Positions 53,270 through 62,538 of a stretch of DNA of 64,000 nt are shown here, piece after piece; the first letter of the stretch is position 1, and the number at the start of each line of letters is the position of its first letter. Location of the stretch: the NCBI RefSeq assembly GCF_037991315.1, contig NZ_CP150300.1, forward strand, positions 6,324,001 to 6,388,000. Reading direction: 5' to 3'. The position numbers and the translations under genes were made by a program. Source of the stretch: Paenibacillus sp. FSL H8-0079 (GTDB taxonomy: Bacteria > Bacillota > Bacilli > Paenibacillales > Paenibacillaceae). Below the pieces are notes generated by a model. It ran no database searches. It saw only the letters and a program-made list of their open reading frames with translations, and was not told the DNA's origin.

Positions 53270-54433
53270 TTATTTGTCCGTCAGGTTCTGATATAACCTG
53301 CTTGTTTCGGGCTCCGGCTCATGTCCCAGATCTTCATCCAGGGTTAGTGTGAATGAATGATATAAACGAAGTATGCCTTGCTGATCATCTATGGATGCAT
53401 ACACCTCCATCATGAGTCGGCAGATTTCTTCCGAATAAGGCTCCCGTTCCTGCAGTATCGTTAATTGCTCAATCGCTTCCTTACCCCGACCATGCATCAT
53501 GTCCCATTCCGCGATATCCATAACCAACCCTGTATACTTGCGTCTGAGTTCCCTTGCTTTGGCCTGCGCCCAATGGTAATCATGCTCTTCCAGATAATCG
53601 GCACGATAAAGTGGAATCATATGCCTCAAGTCATCGACATTGTCGGAGGTAATGGCGTTGTAGACCATGGCTTTTTCGAATTGTTCCACATCACTCACCA
53701 GATTACCTGATAAAAGACGATAGCGGTTCATATTGTACTCCAGCTTACCTGTCATGTTCCATTCCTTAAGCAGCTTTCGAATCTGGTACACGGAAGTATG
53801 TAGATGGGTTAGTCCCTTCTCCTGGGAAACATCACCCCACAGCTTATCCAGCAGAATCTCTTTGCTTACCCACTCTTCCCTGTGATGAAACAAAAAAGCA
53901 AACAATTCCTGCGATTTGGTTGTACGCCACTTATGCTTCTTAGCACCCTGATCCAGAGTTCTATAGATATCCAGATGTTTGAACGTAAGCAGCCCCGGCA
54001 CTTCGGTATCCAACTCCACAGATACCGATCCCGATTCCTGCACCTCGGCGGTGGCTGCAACTTGGGAATGATGCGACATTATGCCCGCAATTCGATCAAT
54101 GGTTTTGGCCAAGCGTGCGGAGCTTACCGGTTTCAGTACATAATCCAGGGCATGCAGCTCGAATGCCTCCACCGCATGATCGGCGTAAGCCGTAACAAAG
54201 ATAATACGAATACTCTGATCCAGTTGCTGTATATATTCAGCCGCCTCCAGGCCATTCATCTCCGGCATGCCGATGTCCAAAAATACAACATCCACACGTT
54301 CGTTTGCCAGAAAATGAAGACCATCACGGGCTGTTGAAAAACATTGCACGGGTGTAATTCGTCCGTCCGTTCGTAGTAGGCGCTCCAGATGAAGCTGCGC
54401 CGGCTTCTCGTCATCAATCACAATGGCTCTCAC
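53270..54433 (-). CDS. Response regulator with SARP-type output (REC-winged helix-BTAD)
   Basis: 387 residues. Residues 1-120 are a receiver domain (phospho-acceptor Asp in VDVVFLDIGMPEMNG; LKPVSSARLAKT). Residues about 160-250 are a winged helix (KSQELFAFLFHHREEWVSKEILLDKLW, LHTSVYQIRKLLKE). Residues about 255-387 are the BTAD helical repeat of SARP activators. Start GTG 54433, 11 bases after GGAGG. It lies downstream of the hybrid kinase on the same strand and is its likely partner, with a MITE-like element between them. Confidence 0.9.
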   Translation of the reverse strand: MRAIVIDDEKPAQLHLERLLRTDGRITPVQCFSTARDGLHFLANERVDVVFLDIGMPEMNGLEAAEYIQQLDQSIRIIFVTAYADHAVEAFELHALDYVLKPVSSARLAKTIDRIAGIMSHHSQVAATAEVQESGSVSVELDTEVPGLLTFKHLDIYRTLDQGAKKHKWRTTKSQELFAFLFHHREEWVSKEILLDKLWGDVSQEKGLTHLHTSVYQIRKLLKEWNMTGKLEYNMNRYRLLSGNLVSDVEQFEKAMVYNAITSDNVDDLRHMIPLYRADYLEEHDYHWAQAKARELRRKYTGLVMDIAEWDMMHGRGKEAIEQLTILQEREPYSEEICRLMMEVYASIDDQQGILRLYHSFTLTLDEDLGHEPEPETSRLYQNLTDK

Positions 54434-54499
54434 CGTTCATTCAGCCTCCTGCCATGAAAGATTCAATAGGAATACCGTTTTTATCGGCATCCGCTTATT

Positions 54500-54659
54500 A
54501 GGGCGTGTCTCAAAACTCTGAAGTGCATCTTTTACCGCCTTTTCGCCCCCTGCTGCGTCACTTTCCCTTGACGTGCCACGGCACGCCTGCGTAAAACTTC
54601 CTGGCTTGGAACGAAAATTCGGCAAAATCTGCTTCCTTCGGAGTTTTCAGCCCCCCCCT
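54500..54659. mobile_element. MITE-like element between the kinase and regulator genes
   Basis: About 160 bp with imperfect terminal inverted repeats: left GGGCGTGTCTCAAAACTC, right (complement) GGGGGGGCTGAAAACTC, flanked by TA on both sides. A longer inner pairing AAAACTCTGAAG with CTTCCTTCGGAGTTTT, and a CGTGCC-AC-GGCACG hairpin, lie inside. It carries no ORF. Family unknown. Confidence 0.5.
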
Positions 54660-54692
54660 AGTCTGTTAACCATAATTGCTTCACTCAGCACA

Positions 54693-57600
54693 CTAATTGG
54701 AATAATCCACCTTTTGCACGGGGATACGGAATCGGATCTGCGTACCTTTACCCACATGGCTATGAATTTCCAGTCCCTGACCATAGAGAGACATCAGGCG
54801 ACGGTTTATATTTTGCAGCCCGACACCTCCTGGACCTTCGGTTCGTCCAGACTTCACCTGAGCCATACGCTCAGGGGGGATACCGACTCCATCATCTTGA
54901 ACCTGAACGACCACATGCTCACTCTCTTTGAAAATTCTAAGCTGAACTGTCCCGCCTGCTGCCCGCTCCATCACGCCGTGGCGAATGGCATTCTCCACAA
55001 GCGGTTGGATGCTGAGAGGCGGCAGATAGAGATGCACGTCCGGTTCCACCTCATATTCAACCACCAGTCTTTCCTCAAATCTGGCCTGTTCCAAATGTAC
55101 ATACGACTCCACCAGTTCCAGCTCTTTGTTCAAAGGAACAAGCTGCTCCCTGTTCTGGAAGTCAAAGCTCCCACGTAGGTAATGACTCAATTCAATTAGC
55201 AGATCGGTTGCTTTGTCCGGATTCACTGCACAGGTCGCGATAATGACATTCAGTGCATTGTATAGGAAGTGTGGCTTGATCTGGGCCTGCAAAAAGGCCA
55301 TCTCGGTCCGAATAGCCTCCTGCACAGAACTCCGCATCTCAATTAACGTCCGAACCCTAGCGCGCAATTCACCGGCATCCACCGGTTTGCTCAGGAAGTC
55401 ATTGGCTCCCGCCTGAAATCCGTGCTTGATATCCTCAGGCAACCCACGGGCAGTCAGCATCAAAATCGGCAGCTCTGACAAGGAACTGTGCTCGCGCAGC
55501 TTGCGACATAACTCAAGCCCGGACATTTTGGGCATCATCCAGTCCGTAATGACAAGATCGATCGACGGGAATTGTTCACGAAGTTTTAATGCAGTGAGTC
55601 CGCTGTCCGCTGCGATTACACGGTAACGTTCCGTGGACAACAGATTCAACAATACCTGTCGATTCACGGGGTCATCGTCTACAATCAGAATTGTATGTTC
55701 TCCTTCCGAAAGATCATCCGGCTCATCCGATTCTCTTGTCACAAGCTCTTTCGCTCCTGTCCCCTGTACGGCCACATAACGGGCGGCAACTGGTTTCGAA
55801 TGAGCTTGCAGCAGCGGCAATTTGATAACGGGCAGGGTGAAATGAAAGGTAGAACCTTGCCCCGGCTCCGATTCTACCCAGATCTCGCCTCCGCCAAGCT
55901 CGACGAGTTTCCGAGTAATACTCAGACCGAGCCCGGTTCCATCATTCACTCGCTCCATTGTCCCATTACTCTGCTCATAGGCTTGGAAGATGTCCTCCTG
56001 TTTGTCCAGGGCGATGCCTACCCCCGTATCTGCGACCGATACCCTCACCCGATCCCCATCGACACTGGCGTACAGCCGAATCTCACCCTGCTCAGTGTAC
56101 TTATAGGCGTTACCCAACAGGTTATACAGAATCTGCCTGAGGCGATCTTCGTCAGCCTCTACGAGCGGCAACGACTGGGGCCATTGCTGAATCAGTAAAA
56201 CCGGCTTGTCCTCGAACGTGAAACCCGAGACTTCAACTACAGTACGGGCAACCGATTCCAGATCGACAGCTACCCGTTTCAACTCGATCTCACTATTTTT
56301 CAGTTTGGAAAAATCCAAAATGTCGTTAACCAACAGCGACAGCCGCTTACCGGTTGCCGTAATCATGGACAGATTTTTAGCTTGCTTGGGTGTGACCGCG
56401 CCGGCCGCACCTTCCAGCATGGATTGAGCAATATTAATGATGCCGTGCAGGGGGGTTCGTAGCTCATGAGACGTATTCGCCATGAACTCGTCCTTGAGAC
56501 TGTCAATGGCGAGTAAACGCTCCGATAGAGCTTCCACGTCACGGAATGATTGTGCGAAGCGGATTGCGGTCACAATCATCTGGGCTAATACAAATAATAA
56601 AAGTTCAATCAGCGCAAAGAACGCTGTATCTACGGCAGTGAACGCACCGAGCGTGTGCAATACAACAACCATAAGTATGCTCATCATGCTCACCAGTGCA
56701 AAGTGACTATCATTCGGTCGTCCTTTTAACCAATAGAACATCGCTCGCAGCGTATAGAACATGACAACAAGCGAGACCAGCAGCATGGGAAGCTCAAACG
56801 ATGAGAAAAGGGTCGGAGGCAGCGTTAGGCCCACAATGGTCTGGGCAATGATTAGCACTACAGCAAGACGAACAAACCACTGATGAACTGCCCCTGGTAC
56901 ACGAGCATCCATATATCGAAGCAAGAAGTAATAGGCAAAGGCTGAACTAAGAAGCTGAATCCGAAGCATCTCATTGTTAGTCAGGAACGGTACAAACGTT
57001 CCCAGTAACTTCTCCCCATGGGTCAAAGCGTAAAGTGCACCGGAAAGACTGAATAATCCGAGATAATTCAGTTCCTTCTCACTACGCCGCAACCGAAACA
57101 GTAGCAGGAAGAAGGCGGCGGGCAAGATAAAGCCGAACAAGGTCATCAGATCCTTGAGCCAGTCCTGTTGCTGGCTTTTCAGGATGCTATGCTCGTCTCC
57201 AAATAGAATGGGTGCCACAATGCCCCCAGACGAGTAACTATAATTTGATACTTGAATGATAATGTCAGCCGTGTTGCCCTCAATGGACGTGAATCCCGTA
57301 AAGGGCAGATTTAATTGCACATCCGTATCCGGGGTCATTCCCGGCAGTCCTTTGCCGCCAATCTCTTTACCATCGATAAATACCCGGTGGGCCATACGTA
57401 TATTCTGCGTGCGTATGCCGTAATCGTTTTTCATCGTTCGGGCTGTAAGCTGGACTTGCAGATGGTAGGTTCCATACCCATGTGCTTGCCCCAGAGATTT
57501 GTTCCATCGGGCCGGAACTTGAGTGCCTGACGAAGCAGGCAATGGCTTGCGACCGGATACACTTGCTTCAATATCTGCCGGACTGAGCAACTGCCCAGGG

Positions 57601-57788
57601 TAGAAATCCCAGACACCCTTTAGAGACGCCGGACCCTTGCGATCAAAGTCCCACTGGGTCAGGTCAATTCTTCCATCCGCAGCCTGGGGGTTACTCCGCT
57701 CACTAATTAACGTCTGGGCAATCCAGCCCAGTGGAACAATGACAATGCATATGAAACTGATCGTCAGCATAATCCAGTGTTTTCTCAT
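54693..57788 (-). CDS. Multidomain hybrid histidine kinase (7TM-sensor, two kinase modules, receiver)
   Basis: 1031 residues. A signal/anchor helix (9-29) precedes an extracytoplasmic beta-sandwich (residues about 45-205) and about seven membrane helices (210-410), the 7TMR-DISM layout. Next come HisKA with H-box FMANTSHELRTPLHGIINIAQSM and a first HATPase (LLGNAYKYTEQG, DTGVGI, GTGLGLSI). A receiver follows (ILIVDDDPVNRQ, Asp in LVITDWMMPKMSG, FLSKPV). Then a LytS-type module (QAQIKPHFLYNALNVIIA) and a second HATPase (PLVENAIRHG, DDGVGI, GGVGLQNINRRL). Two different kinase types in one chain is unusual. ATG follows AAGGA. Confidence 0.92.
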   Translation of the reverse strand: MRKHWIMLTISFICIVIVPLGWIAQTLISERSNPQAADGRIDLTQWDFDRKGPASLKGVWDFYPGQLLSPADIEASVSGRKPLPASSGTQVPARWNKSLGQAHGYGTYHLQVQLTARTMKNDYGIRTQNIRMAHRVFIDGKEIGGKGLPGMTPDTDVQLNLPFTGFTSIEGNTADIIIQVSNYSYSSGGIVAPILFGDEHSILKSQQQDWLKDLMTLFGFILPAAFFLLLFRLRRSEKELNYLGLFSLSGALYALTHGEKLLGTFVPFLTNNEMLRIQLLSSAFAYYFLLRYMDARVPGAVHQWFVRLAVVLIIAQTIVGLTLPPTLFSSFELPMLLVSLVVMFYTLRAMFYWLKGRPNDSHFALVSMMSILMVVVLHTLGAFTAVDTAFFALIELLLFVLAQMIVTAIRFAQSFRDVEALSERLLAIDSLKDEFMANTSHELRTPLHGIINIAQSMLEGAAGAVTPKQAKNLSMITATGKRLSLLVNDILDFSKLKNSEIELKRVAVDLESVARTVVEVSGFTFEDKPVLLIQQWPQSLPLVEADEDRLRQILYNLLGNAYKYTEQGEIRLYASVDGDRVRVSVADTGVGIALDKQEDIFQAYEQSNGTMERVNDGTGLGLSITRKLVELGGGEIWVESEPGQGSTFHFTLPVIKLPLLQAHSKPVAARYVAVQGTGAKELVTRESDEPDDLSEGEHTILIVDDDPVNRQVLLNLLSTERYRVIAADSGLTALKLREQFPSIDLVITDWMMPKMSGLELCRKLREHSSLSELPILMLTARGLPEDIKHGFQAGANDFLSKPVDAGELRARVRTLIEMRSSVQEAIRTEMAFLQAQIKPHFLYNALNVIIATCAVNPDKATDLLIELSHYLRGSFDFQNREQLVPLNKELELVESYVHLEQARFEERLVVEYEVEPDVHLYLPPLSIQPLVENAIRHGVMERAAGGTVQLRIFKESEHVVVQVQDDGVGIPPERMAQVKSGRTEGPGGVGLQNINRRLMSLYGQGLEIHSHVGKGTQIRFRIPVQKVDYSN

Positions 57789-57963
57789 CTATGTATTCCT
57801 TCCATCCACAATGGCGAGAGACGTCTAATTTTGTCGATTTATCACTATAATTCATGTTACACGTTTCTGGTGCTCACGGAAATAGTTTCCGTATCATAAT
57901 CGGTCAAATTCGTTATAATTTGAAGGATTTCTATCTGTTTCCGTTAGGTCTTGGTACACAAAG

Positions 57964-58014
57964 AAACCCCAGACCGATGTTCACCCAGATAAGCGGGCGA
58001 AATGGCCTGAGGTT
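57964..58014 (-). terminator. Possible terminator of the AHSA1 gene
   Basis: On the minus strand AACCTCAGGCC and GGTCTGGGGTT form an 11-bp stem with two G-U pairs, then TTTCTTT, but the loop is about 28 bases. Confidence 0.5.
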
Positions 58015-58028
58015 GATTGAATGAAGAT

Positions 58029-58457
58029 TTATTTAACAACTTGAGCAAGCTTCTGAACGATTCTGGCCCATCCCTGCTCCATACGTTCGCGTACGATGGC
58101 GTGAGCCTGTCCAAATTCAGTCAGTTTATCCGCATCCCAACCGCTGTGAATCAGTGTAAAATCCGTACCTTCCGGCTGTTTAAGCAATTGGAACGTCAAC
58201 GTCCAGTCCCTTCCCCAGCGAAATGACAATTTCTCTAGTGGAAGAACTTCCGTCACCTGACAAGGTGATTGACCGAATGGGCCTGCTTCCAATATAAAGT
58301 GGTGACCCTCCACGGGTTCCAGATTGCCTGGCATGAACCAGGTTTTCAGTCCTTGCTCCGTTGAGACCATCTCCCACACCTTCTCTACAGGTGCATGAAG
58401 CAATAGTTCCTGACGGATATCCGGCAATGCACTTGATGAACTTGATGATGAATCCAT
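58029..58457 (-). CDS. SRPBCC/AHSA1-like ligand-binding domain protein
   Basis: 142 residues: a Ser-rich start (MDSSSSSSSALPD), then IRQELLLHAPVEKVWEMVSTEQGLKTWFMPGNLEP and HSGWDADKLTEFGQAHAIVRERMEQGWARIVQKL, the Aha1-C/START-like fold. Such proteins bind hydrophobic ligands. ATG 58457 follows AAGGAGG; the longer frame is unsupported. Single gene. Confidence 0.87.
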   Translation of the reverse strand: MDSSSSSSSALPDIRQELLLHAPVEKVWEMVSTEQGLKTWFMPGNLEPVEGHHFILEAGPFGQSPCQVTEVLPLEKLSFRWGRDWTLTFQLLKQPEGTDFTLIHSGWDADKLTEFGQAHAIVRERMEQGWARIVQKLAQVVK

Positions 58458-58684
58458 TCGTATCACCTCCTTATACATTTCATTTCGTATAACTACCCGA
58501 ATAGAAGTTGACCTCCGCTTTATCCCCACCCTATAATTGGAACATATTACATAAAAGGTGCGTGATTCCTATGATAGTCTGCTCTGAAAAATCCAATTCC
58601 AACCGTTGCCGGAAGGGATAATCCTGCTCACTTCCCTTCCACATTTTCGTTTTAATACATTTACATGTGGGGGACACCTATACT

Positions 58685-59452
58685 ATGTCATTCCGTTATT
58701 ACGGTCCATTATGCACCGCCGTTTATGATCTAACGAAACCTGTGGGACACTCCTTGGGAGGAGACATTGAATTCTATCGCCGCTATCTTCAGGGCTGCAA
58801 AGGACGCATCCTTGAAGCCATGTCGGGATCAGGCCGAGTGCTCATTCCTTTGCTTGAAGCAGGCTTGAAGGTGGATGGACTTGATTATTCAACCGATATG
58901 ATCGACTCTTGCCGTTCTCGTTGTATGGAGCGAGCATTACCCATACCTGAGCTGTTCGTTGCCAATCTGGAGAAGCTTCACCTTCCATATCGATACGAGG
59001 CAATTATCATTCCCGGAGGTTCTTTGCTCCTCATTCAAGATAGAGAGGCATCGATTAACGCATTGCGTAGTCTATTTCAACATTTGGAACCTGGAGGCAG
59101 GCTCGTGTTTGATCTGTTTCTACCCGATGTGACACAACCCTCTTCGGTAGAAACATCAATTGTTTCATTACCCGATGGTGATACGATCACAGTAGAAGTG
59201 AAAACCATTGAAGTGAACCTTCTTCACCAGTACAAAGTGAGTCTGATCCGCTACGAACAATGGCATCAGGGTGCTCTTGCTGCTACGGAGCTGCAACAAC
59301 TGACCTTGCGTTGGTACGGCATCGAAGAATTGCGCCTAATTCTGGAACAGGTTGGTTTCTCAGACATCAAGGTATATGCAGACTTTAACCCGAATCAACC
59401 ACCCACGCAGTCGAACCAAAAATTCGTATATGAAGCGACTCGAAGAGCGTAA
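58685..59452 (+). CDS. Class I SAM-dependent methyltransferase
   Basis: 255 residues. The SAM-binding motif is RILEAMSGSGRVLIPLLEAGLKVDGLDYS; HLEPGGRLVFDLFLP is motif III. The C-terminus (RWYGIEELRLILEQVGFSDIKVY) fits the ubiE/UbiG-like class. Substrate unknown. ATG 58685 has GGGGG 11 bases upstream; GTG 58667 is an alternative start that gives six more residues. Confidence 0.87.
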   Translation: MSFRYYGPLCTAVYDLTKPVGHSLGGDIEFYRRYLQGCKGRILEAMSGSGRVLIPLLEAGLKVDGLDYSTDMIDSCRSRCMERALPIPELFVANLEKLHLPYRYEAIIIPGGSLLLIQDREASINALRSLFQHLEPGGRLVFDLFLPDVTQPSSVETSIVSLPDGDTITVEVKTIEVNLLHQYKVSLIRYEQWHQGALAATELQQLTLRWYGIEELRLILEQVGFSDIKVYADFNPNQPPTQSNQKFVYEATRRA

Positions 59453-59492
59453 TCATCAGTAATTTAGTCTACATGCTTCTCATCAAAGATAA

Positions 59493-59531
59493 GGCCACAG
59501 CATGAGGTTTAACCATGCTGTGGCCTTTTTT
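59493..59531 (+). terminator. Terminator of the methyltransferase gene
   Basis: GGCCACAGCATG, a 9-base loop, CATGCTGTGGCC, then TTTTTT. Nearly ideal. Confidence 0.92.
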
Positions 59532-59574
59532 ACTATATAAGATTTGCAATAACATTTACACGAGAACACAGAGG

Positions 59575-59700
59575 ACAGAAATAGCCTGAAGAAGCAGCAC
59601 GTTCGCCTTTATCCTCAGATTTTCACCTTTGAAAAAGTGAATCAAAAAATCTGAGGATAACAGCGATCGGAAGGTTATTCTGTCATCGGAGTGGCAAGTG
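59575..59700. repeat. Dispersed intergenic repeat family B, copy 2
   Basis: A long imperfect palindrome. The outer pair is GACAGAAATAGCCT with AGGTTATTCTGTC; the inner pair TTATCCTCAGATTTT with AAAATCTGAGGATAA. The downstream half matches 6807-6870 block by block: CTGAGGATAAC, GCGATCGGAA, CTGTCATCGGAGTGGC. It precedes the namA stop codon. Confidence 0.6.
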
Positions 59701-59716
59701 TAACTGTTAGTGCAAA

Positions 59717-60751
59717 TTAGTATCCACGAGAATATTGCTCCGCAATGGCAGCTTGGTCCTTGCTGATACCCAACTCCAGAGCCGCATGGTTCGCCCAGTA
59801 CGGATCACGCAGCATGCCTCTACCAACCGCGACCAGATCCGCATCGCCGTTGCCAATAACCGCTTGAGCCAGTGCTGCATCCTCCAGCATACCTACTGCA
59901 ATTACAGGAACGTTCAGTTCTTCACGGAAACGACGGGCAAATGGCAATTGGTAACCCGGATAGTTCCCCGGTTTCCGTTGTCCGGAAGGACCTTCGCCGC
60001 CTGAGCTAATATGGAACATGTCCACGCCTGCATCTTGGTAGGCACGCGAGATATGAATGGTATGCTCGATGTCGTATCCACCATCCGCGTATTCTACAGC
60101 TGAAATCCGCAAAATCAGCGGCATGTCTGCTGGCATTTCTTTTTTCACTGCACGAATGACTTCAACGCCGAAACGGGACAGATCCTGCCCATACACATCC
60201 TCACGATGGTTCATCAGCGGGGAGTGGAACTGATGAATGAGATATCCATGTGCGCCGTGCAACTCAATAGCGTCCACGCCAGCTTGTACCGCGCGGCGAA
60301 CGCCGTCTGCGAACTTCTGCACCATAGCCTCTACTTCTTCTGTACTTAACGCACGAGGCTCCTTGTACTTTTCTCCCGGGAATGTCACCACCGATGGGGC
60401 AACCGGTTGTGGAGCATCCTCTGCTTTTCGTCCCGCATGGGCGATCTGAATAGCTACTTTGGAGCCGTATGCATGAATTCCATCGACAAGTTTAGTGAAG
60501 GCAGGTACATGCTCGTCTGACCATATCCCCAAGTCATTGTCGGTAATGCGTCCGTCCGGATCGACATCCGTCATCTCAATTACAATCAATCCAGTTCCTC
60601 CAACCGCACGACTCACATAGTGAACCTGATGCCAATCGTTCGGAATGCCATCCTTCGCCGTCACAGAATATTGGCACATCGGTGCCATGACGACACGGTT
60701 ATTTAATTGCAAACTTTTGAATTGATAGGGTAAAAATAATTGCTCAGTCAT
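59717..60751 (-). CDS. namA: NADPH dehydrogenase NamA (Old Yellow Enzyme, YqjM type)
   Basis: 344 residues, FMN-binding TIM barrel. The thermophilic-like OYE hallmark APMCQYS (Cys26, Tyr28) is present, as are GIPNDWHQVHYVSRA, IQIAHAGRKA, the proton-handling HGAHGYLIHQFHSP and VAVGRGMLRDPYW. It reduces activated C=C bonds with NADPH and is induced by oxidative stress in B. subtilis. AGGAG precedes the ATG. The 4-OT-like gene is just upstream on the same strand. Confidence 0.93.
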   Translation of the reverse strand: MTEQLFLPYQFKSLQLNNRVVMAPMCQYSVTAKDGIPNDWHQVHYVSRAVGGTGLIVIEMTDVDPDGRITDNDLGIWSDEHVPAFTKLVDGIHAYGSKVAIQIAHAGRKAEDAPQPVAPSVVTFPGEKYKEPRALSTEEVEAMVQKFADGVRRAVQAGVDAIELHGAHGYLIHQFHSPLMNHREDVYGQDLSRFGVEVIRAVKKEMPADMPLILRISAVEYADGGYDIEHTIHISRAYQDAGVDMFHISSGGEGPSGQRKPGNYPGYQLPFARRFREELNVPVIAVGMLEDAALAQAVIGNGDADLVAVGRGMLRDPYWANHAALELGISKDQAAIAEQYSRGY

Positions 60752-60795
60752 TTATGTTGCATCTCCTGTTCCTTGATCATGATGTATATGAAGCC

Positions 60796-60990
60796 TTACT
60801 TATTGTCCAAATCCGAAAACATCTTCCCATTCTTGCCGTAGTTGTCCTTCTGCAGATCCTCAATGAAAATAAAGACCTTGCTCGGATCAACATCCAATGT
60901 CTCACAGGCTACCTGGGTCATACGTTCAATCAACTGACGTTTCTGCTCAGTCGTCTTGCCTTCCAGTACCTTAACGGTGATAAATGGCAT
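60796..60990 (-). CDS. 4-Oxalocrotonate tautomerase-like small enzyme
   Basis: 64 residues starting MPFITVKVLEGKTTEQKRQL. Pro2, which becomes the N-terminal catalytic proline after Met removal, supports start 60990 over the upstream frame. The rest fits the beta-alpha-beta tautomerase fold. AAAGGA precedes the start. It is probably co-transcribed with namA, a combination suggesting handling of unsaturated carbonyl compounds. Confidence 0.87.
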   Translation of the reverse strand: MPFITVKVLEGKTTEQKRQLIERMTQVACETLDVDPSKVFIFIEDLQKDNYGKNGKMFSDLDNK

Positions 60991-61217
60991 GTCTTGAACA
61001 CATCCTTTCTTCATCATTTATTATGAACCTGACGTATGGAAACACAAGTACGTACATTTTTGTGCCTTGGTACCCTTTTTGATACCTAGCCATCTTCACA
61101 CATTTCGGTTTTGCCCCATTCTGGAAATGACTGCAAAACATGATATGATAACCGTAGAGACATACAGGAAATACTATACCCCAAAAGAAATAAATCCAAG
61201 CTAGGGAGCGATAATAG

Positions 61218-62456
61218 ATGAAAGATATATTAATTCAAAGACTGAGTACTTATGTTCAGATGGATACCCAATCCGATGAAAATAGCGAGACATGCCCTTC
61301 CACACCCGGCCAACTGGCCTTGGGCAAACTGCTCGTTGAAGAATGTAACTCCATTGGTCTGCAAGAAGTGACGATGGATGAGAACGGTTATGTCATGGCT
61401 ACACTGCCATCCAATACCGACAAAGATGTTCCCGTGATCGGTTTCCTGGCTCACCTTGATACAGCGACCGACTTTACAGGTAAAGATGTTAAACCGCAGG
61501 TTATTGATAACTATGACGGTGCTGACATTGTGCTGAACTCCGAACTGGATGTTGTGTTGTCCAACAAAGATTTCCCGGAACTGCACGAATATAAAGGCCA
61601 CACGCTGATCACAACCGATGGTACAACGTTGCTTGGTGCTGACAATAAGGCAGGCATTGCCGAGATCATGACGGCGATGGCCTATCTGATTGAGCACCCG
61701 GAAGTGAAACACGGTAAGATTCGGGTTGCTTTTACTCCGGATGAAGAGATTGGCCGTGGACCGCACAAGTTTGACGTGGCTGCTTTTGGAGCCAAATATG
61801 CTTACACAGTTGACGGTGGACCACTTGGTGAGCTGGAATACGAGAGCTTTAACGCAGCTGCCGCCAAAATTACCGTACGAGGTACCAATGTACATCCCGG
61901 AACTGCGAAGGATAAAATGGTGAACTCTCTGAAAATTGCGATGGAATTGAATCGTCGCCTGCCTGTAGAGGAAGCTCCTGAATTCACGGACGCTTACGAT
62001 GGTTTCTACCATCTGCTGTCTCTGGAGGGTGACGTTGAGCTGACGAAAATGAGCTACATCATCCGTGATTTCGACCGTGAGAAGTTTGAAGAGCGCAAAA
62101 CGAATCTGTTGAATATCGTGAATGAACTGAAGTCTAAATACGGAGAGAAAAGCATCACGGTCGAATTGAATGACCAGTACTATAACATGCGTGAGAAAAT
62201 TGAACCGGTACGCCAGATCGTCGATATTGCCCATGAAGCCATGACCCGGCTGGACATCGAACCTGTTATTCGCCCCATCCGGGGAGGAACAGATGGTTCC
62301 CAGCTATCCTATATGGGTATGCCAACACCGAATATCTTCACTGGCGGTGAGAACTACCATGGCAAATTCGAATATGTATCGGTAGATAATATGGTGAAGG
62401 CAACCCGCGTCATTGTAGAGATTGCTCAATTGTTTGAGCAGCACGGAGATATCTAA
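61218..62456 (+). CDS. pepT: Tripeptide aminopeptidase PepT
   Basis: 412 residues, M20 metallopeptidase. Metal and catalytic residues are in [26 protein letters not shown] and [11 protein letters not shown]; the dimerisation segment contains [15 protein letters not shown], and [33 protein letters not shown] closes the site. It removes N-terminal residues from tripeptides in the cytoplasm. RBS AGGGAG precedes the ATG. Single gene, regulation unknown. Confidence 0.95.
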   Translation: MKDILIQRLSTYVQMDTQSDENSETCPSTPGQLALGKLLVEECNSIGLQEVTMDENGYVMATLPSNTDKDVPVIGFLAHLDTATDFTGKDVKPQVIDNYDGADIVLNSELDVVLSNKDFPELHEYKGHTLITTDGTTLLGADNKAGIAEIMTAMAYLIEHPEVKHGKIRVAFTPDEEIGRGPHKFDVAAFGAKYAYTVDGGPLGELEYESFNAAAAKITVRGTNVHPGTAKDKMVNSLKIAMELNRRLPVEEAPEFTDAYDGFYHLLSLEGDVELTKMSYIIRDFDREKFEERKTNLLNIVNELKSKYGEKSITVELNDQYYNMREKIEPVRQIVDIAHEAMTRLDIEPVIRPIRGGTDGSQLSYMGMPTPNIFTGGENYHGKFEYVSVDNMVKATRVIVEIAQLFEQHGDI

Positions 62457-62474
62457 TCCGCTTAAAGCGCGGTG

Positions 62475-62518
62475 CACAAAGAGCACCCTCTGGTATATTC
62501 CGGAGGGTGCTCTTTGTG
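62475..62518. terminator. Bidirectional terminator after pepT
   Basis: CACAAAGAGCACCCTC and GAGGGTGCTCTTTGTG pair around a short loop between the converging pepT and Crp/Fnr genes. Confidence 0.88.
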
Positions 62519-62538
62519 GTCTTAACTTTTAAAAGTTA

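Noticed and set aside
61230-62234. A 334-codon open frame on the minus strand, antisense to pepT
   Set aside because: Shadow of pepT. The product is low-quality (Phe/His/Arg-rich), with no domain and no ribosome binding site.
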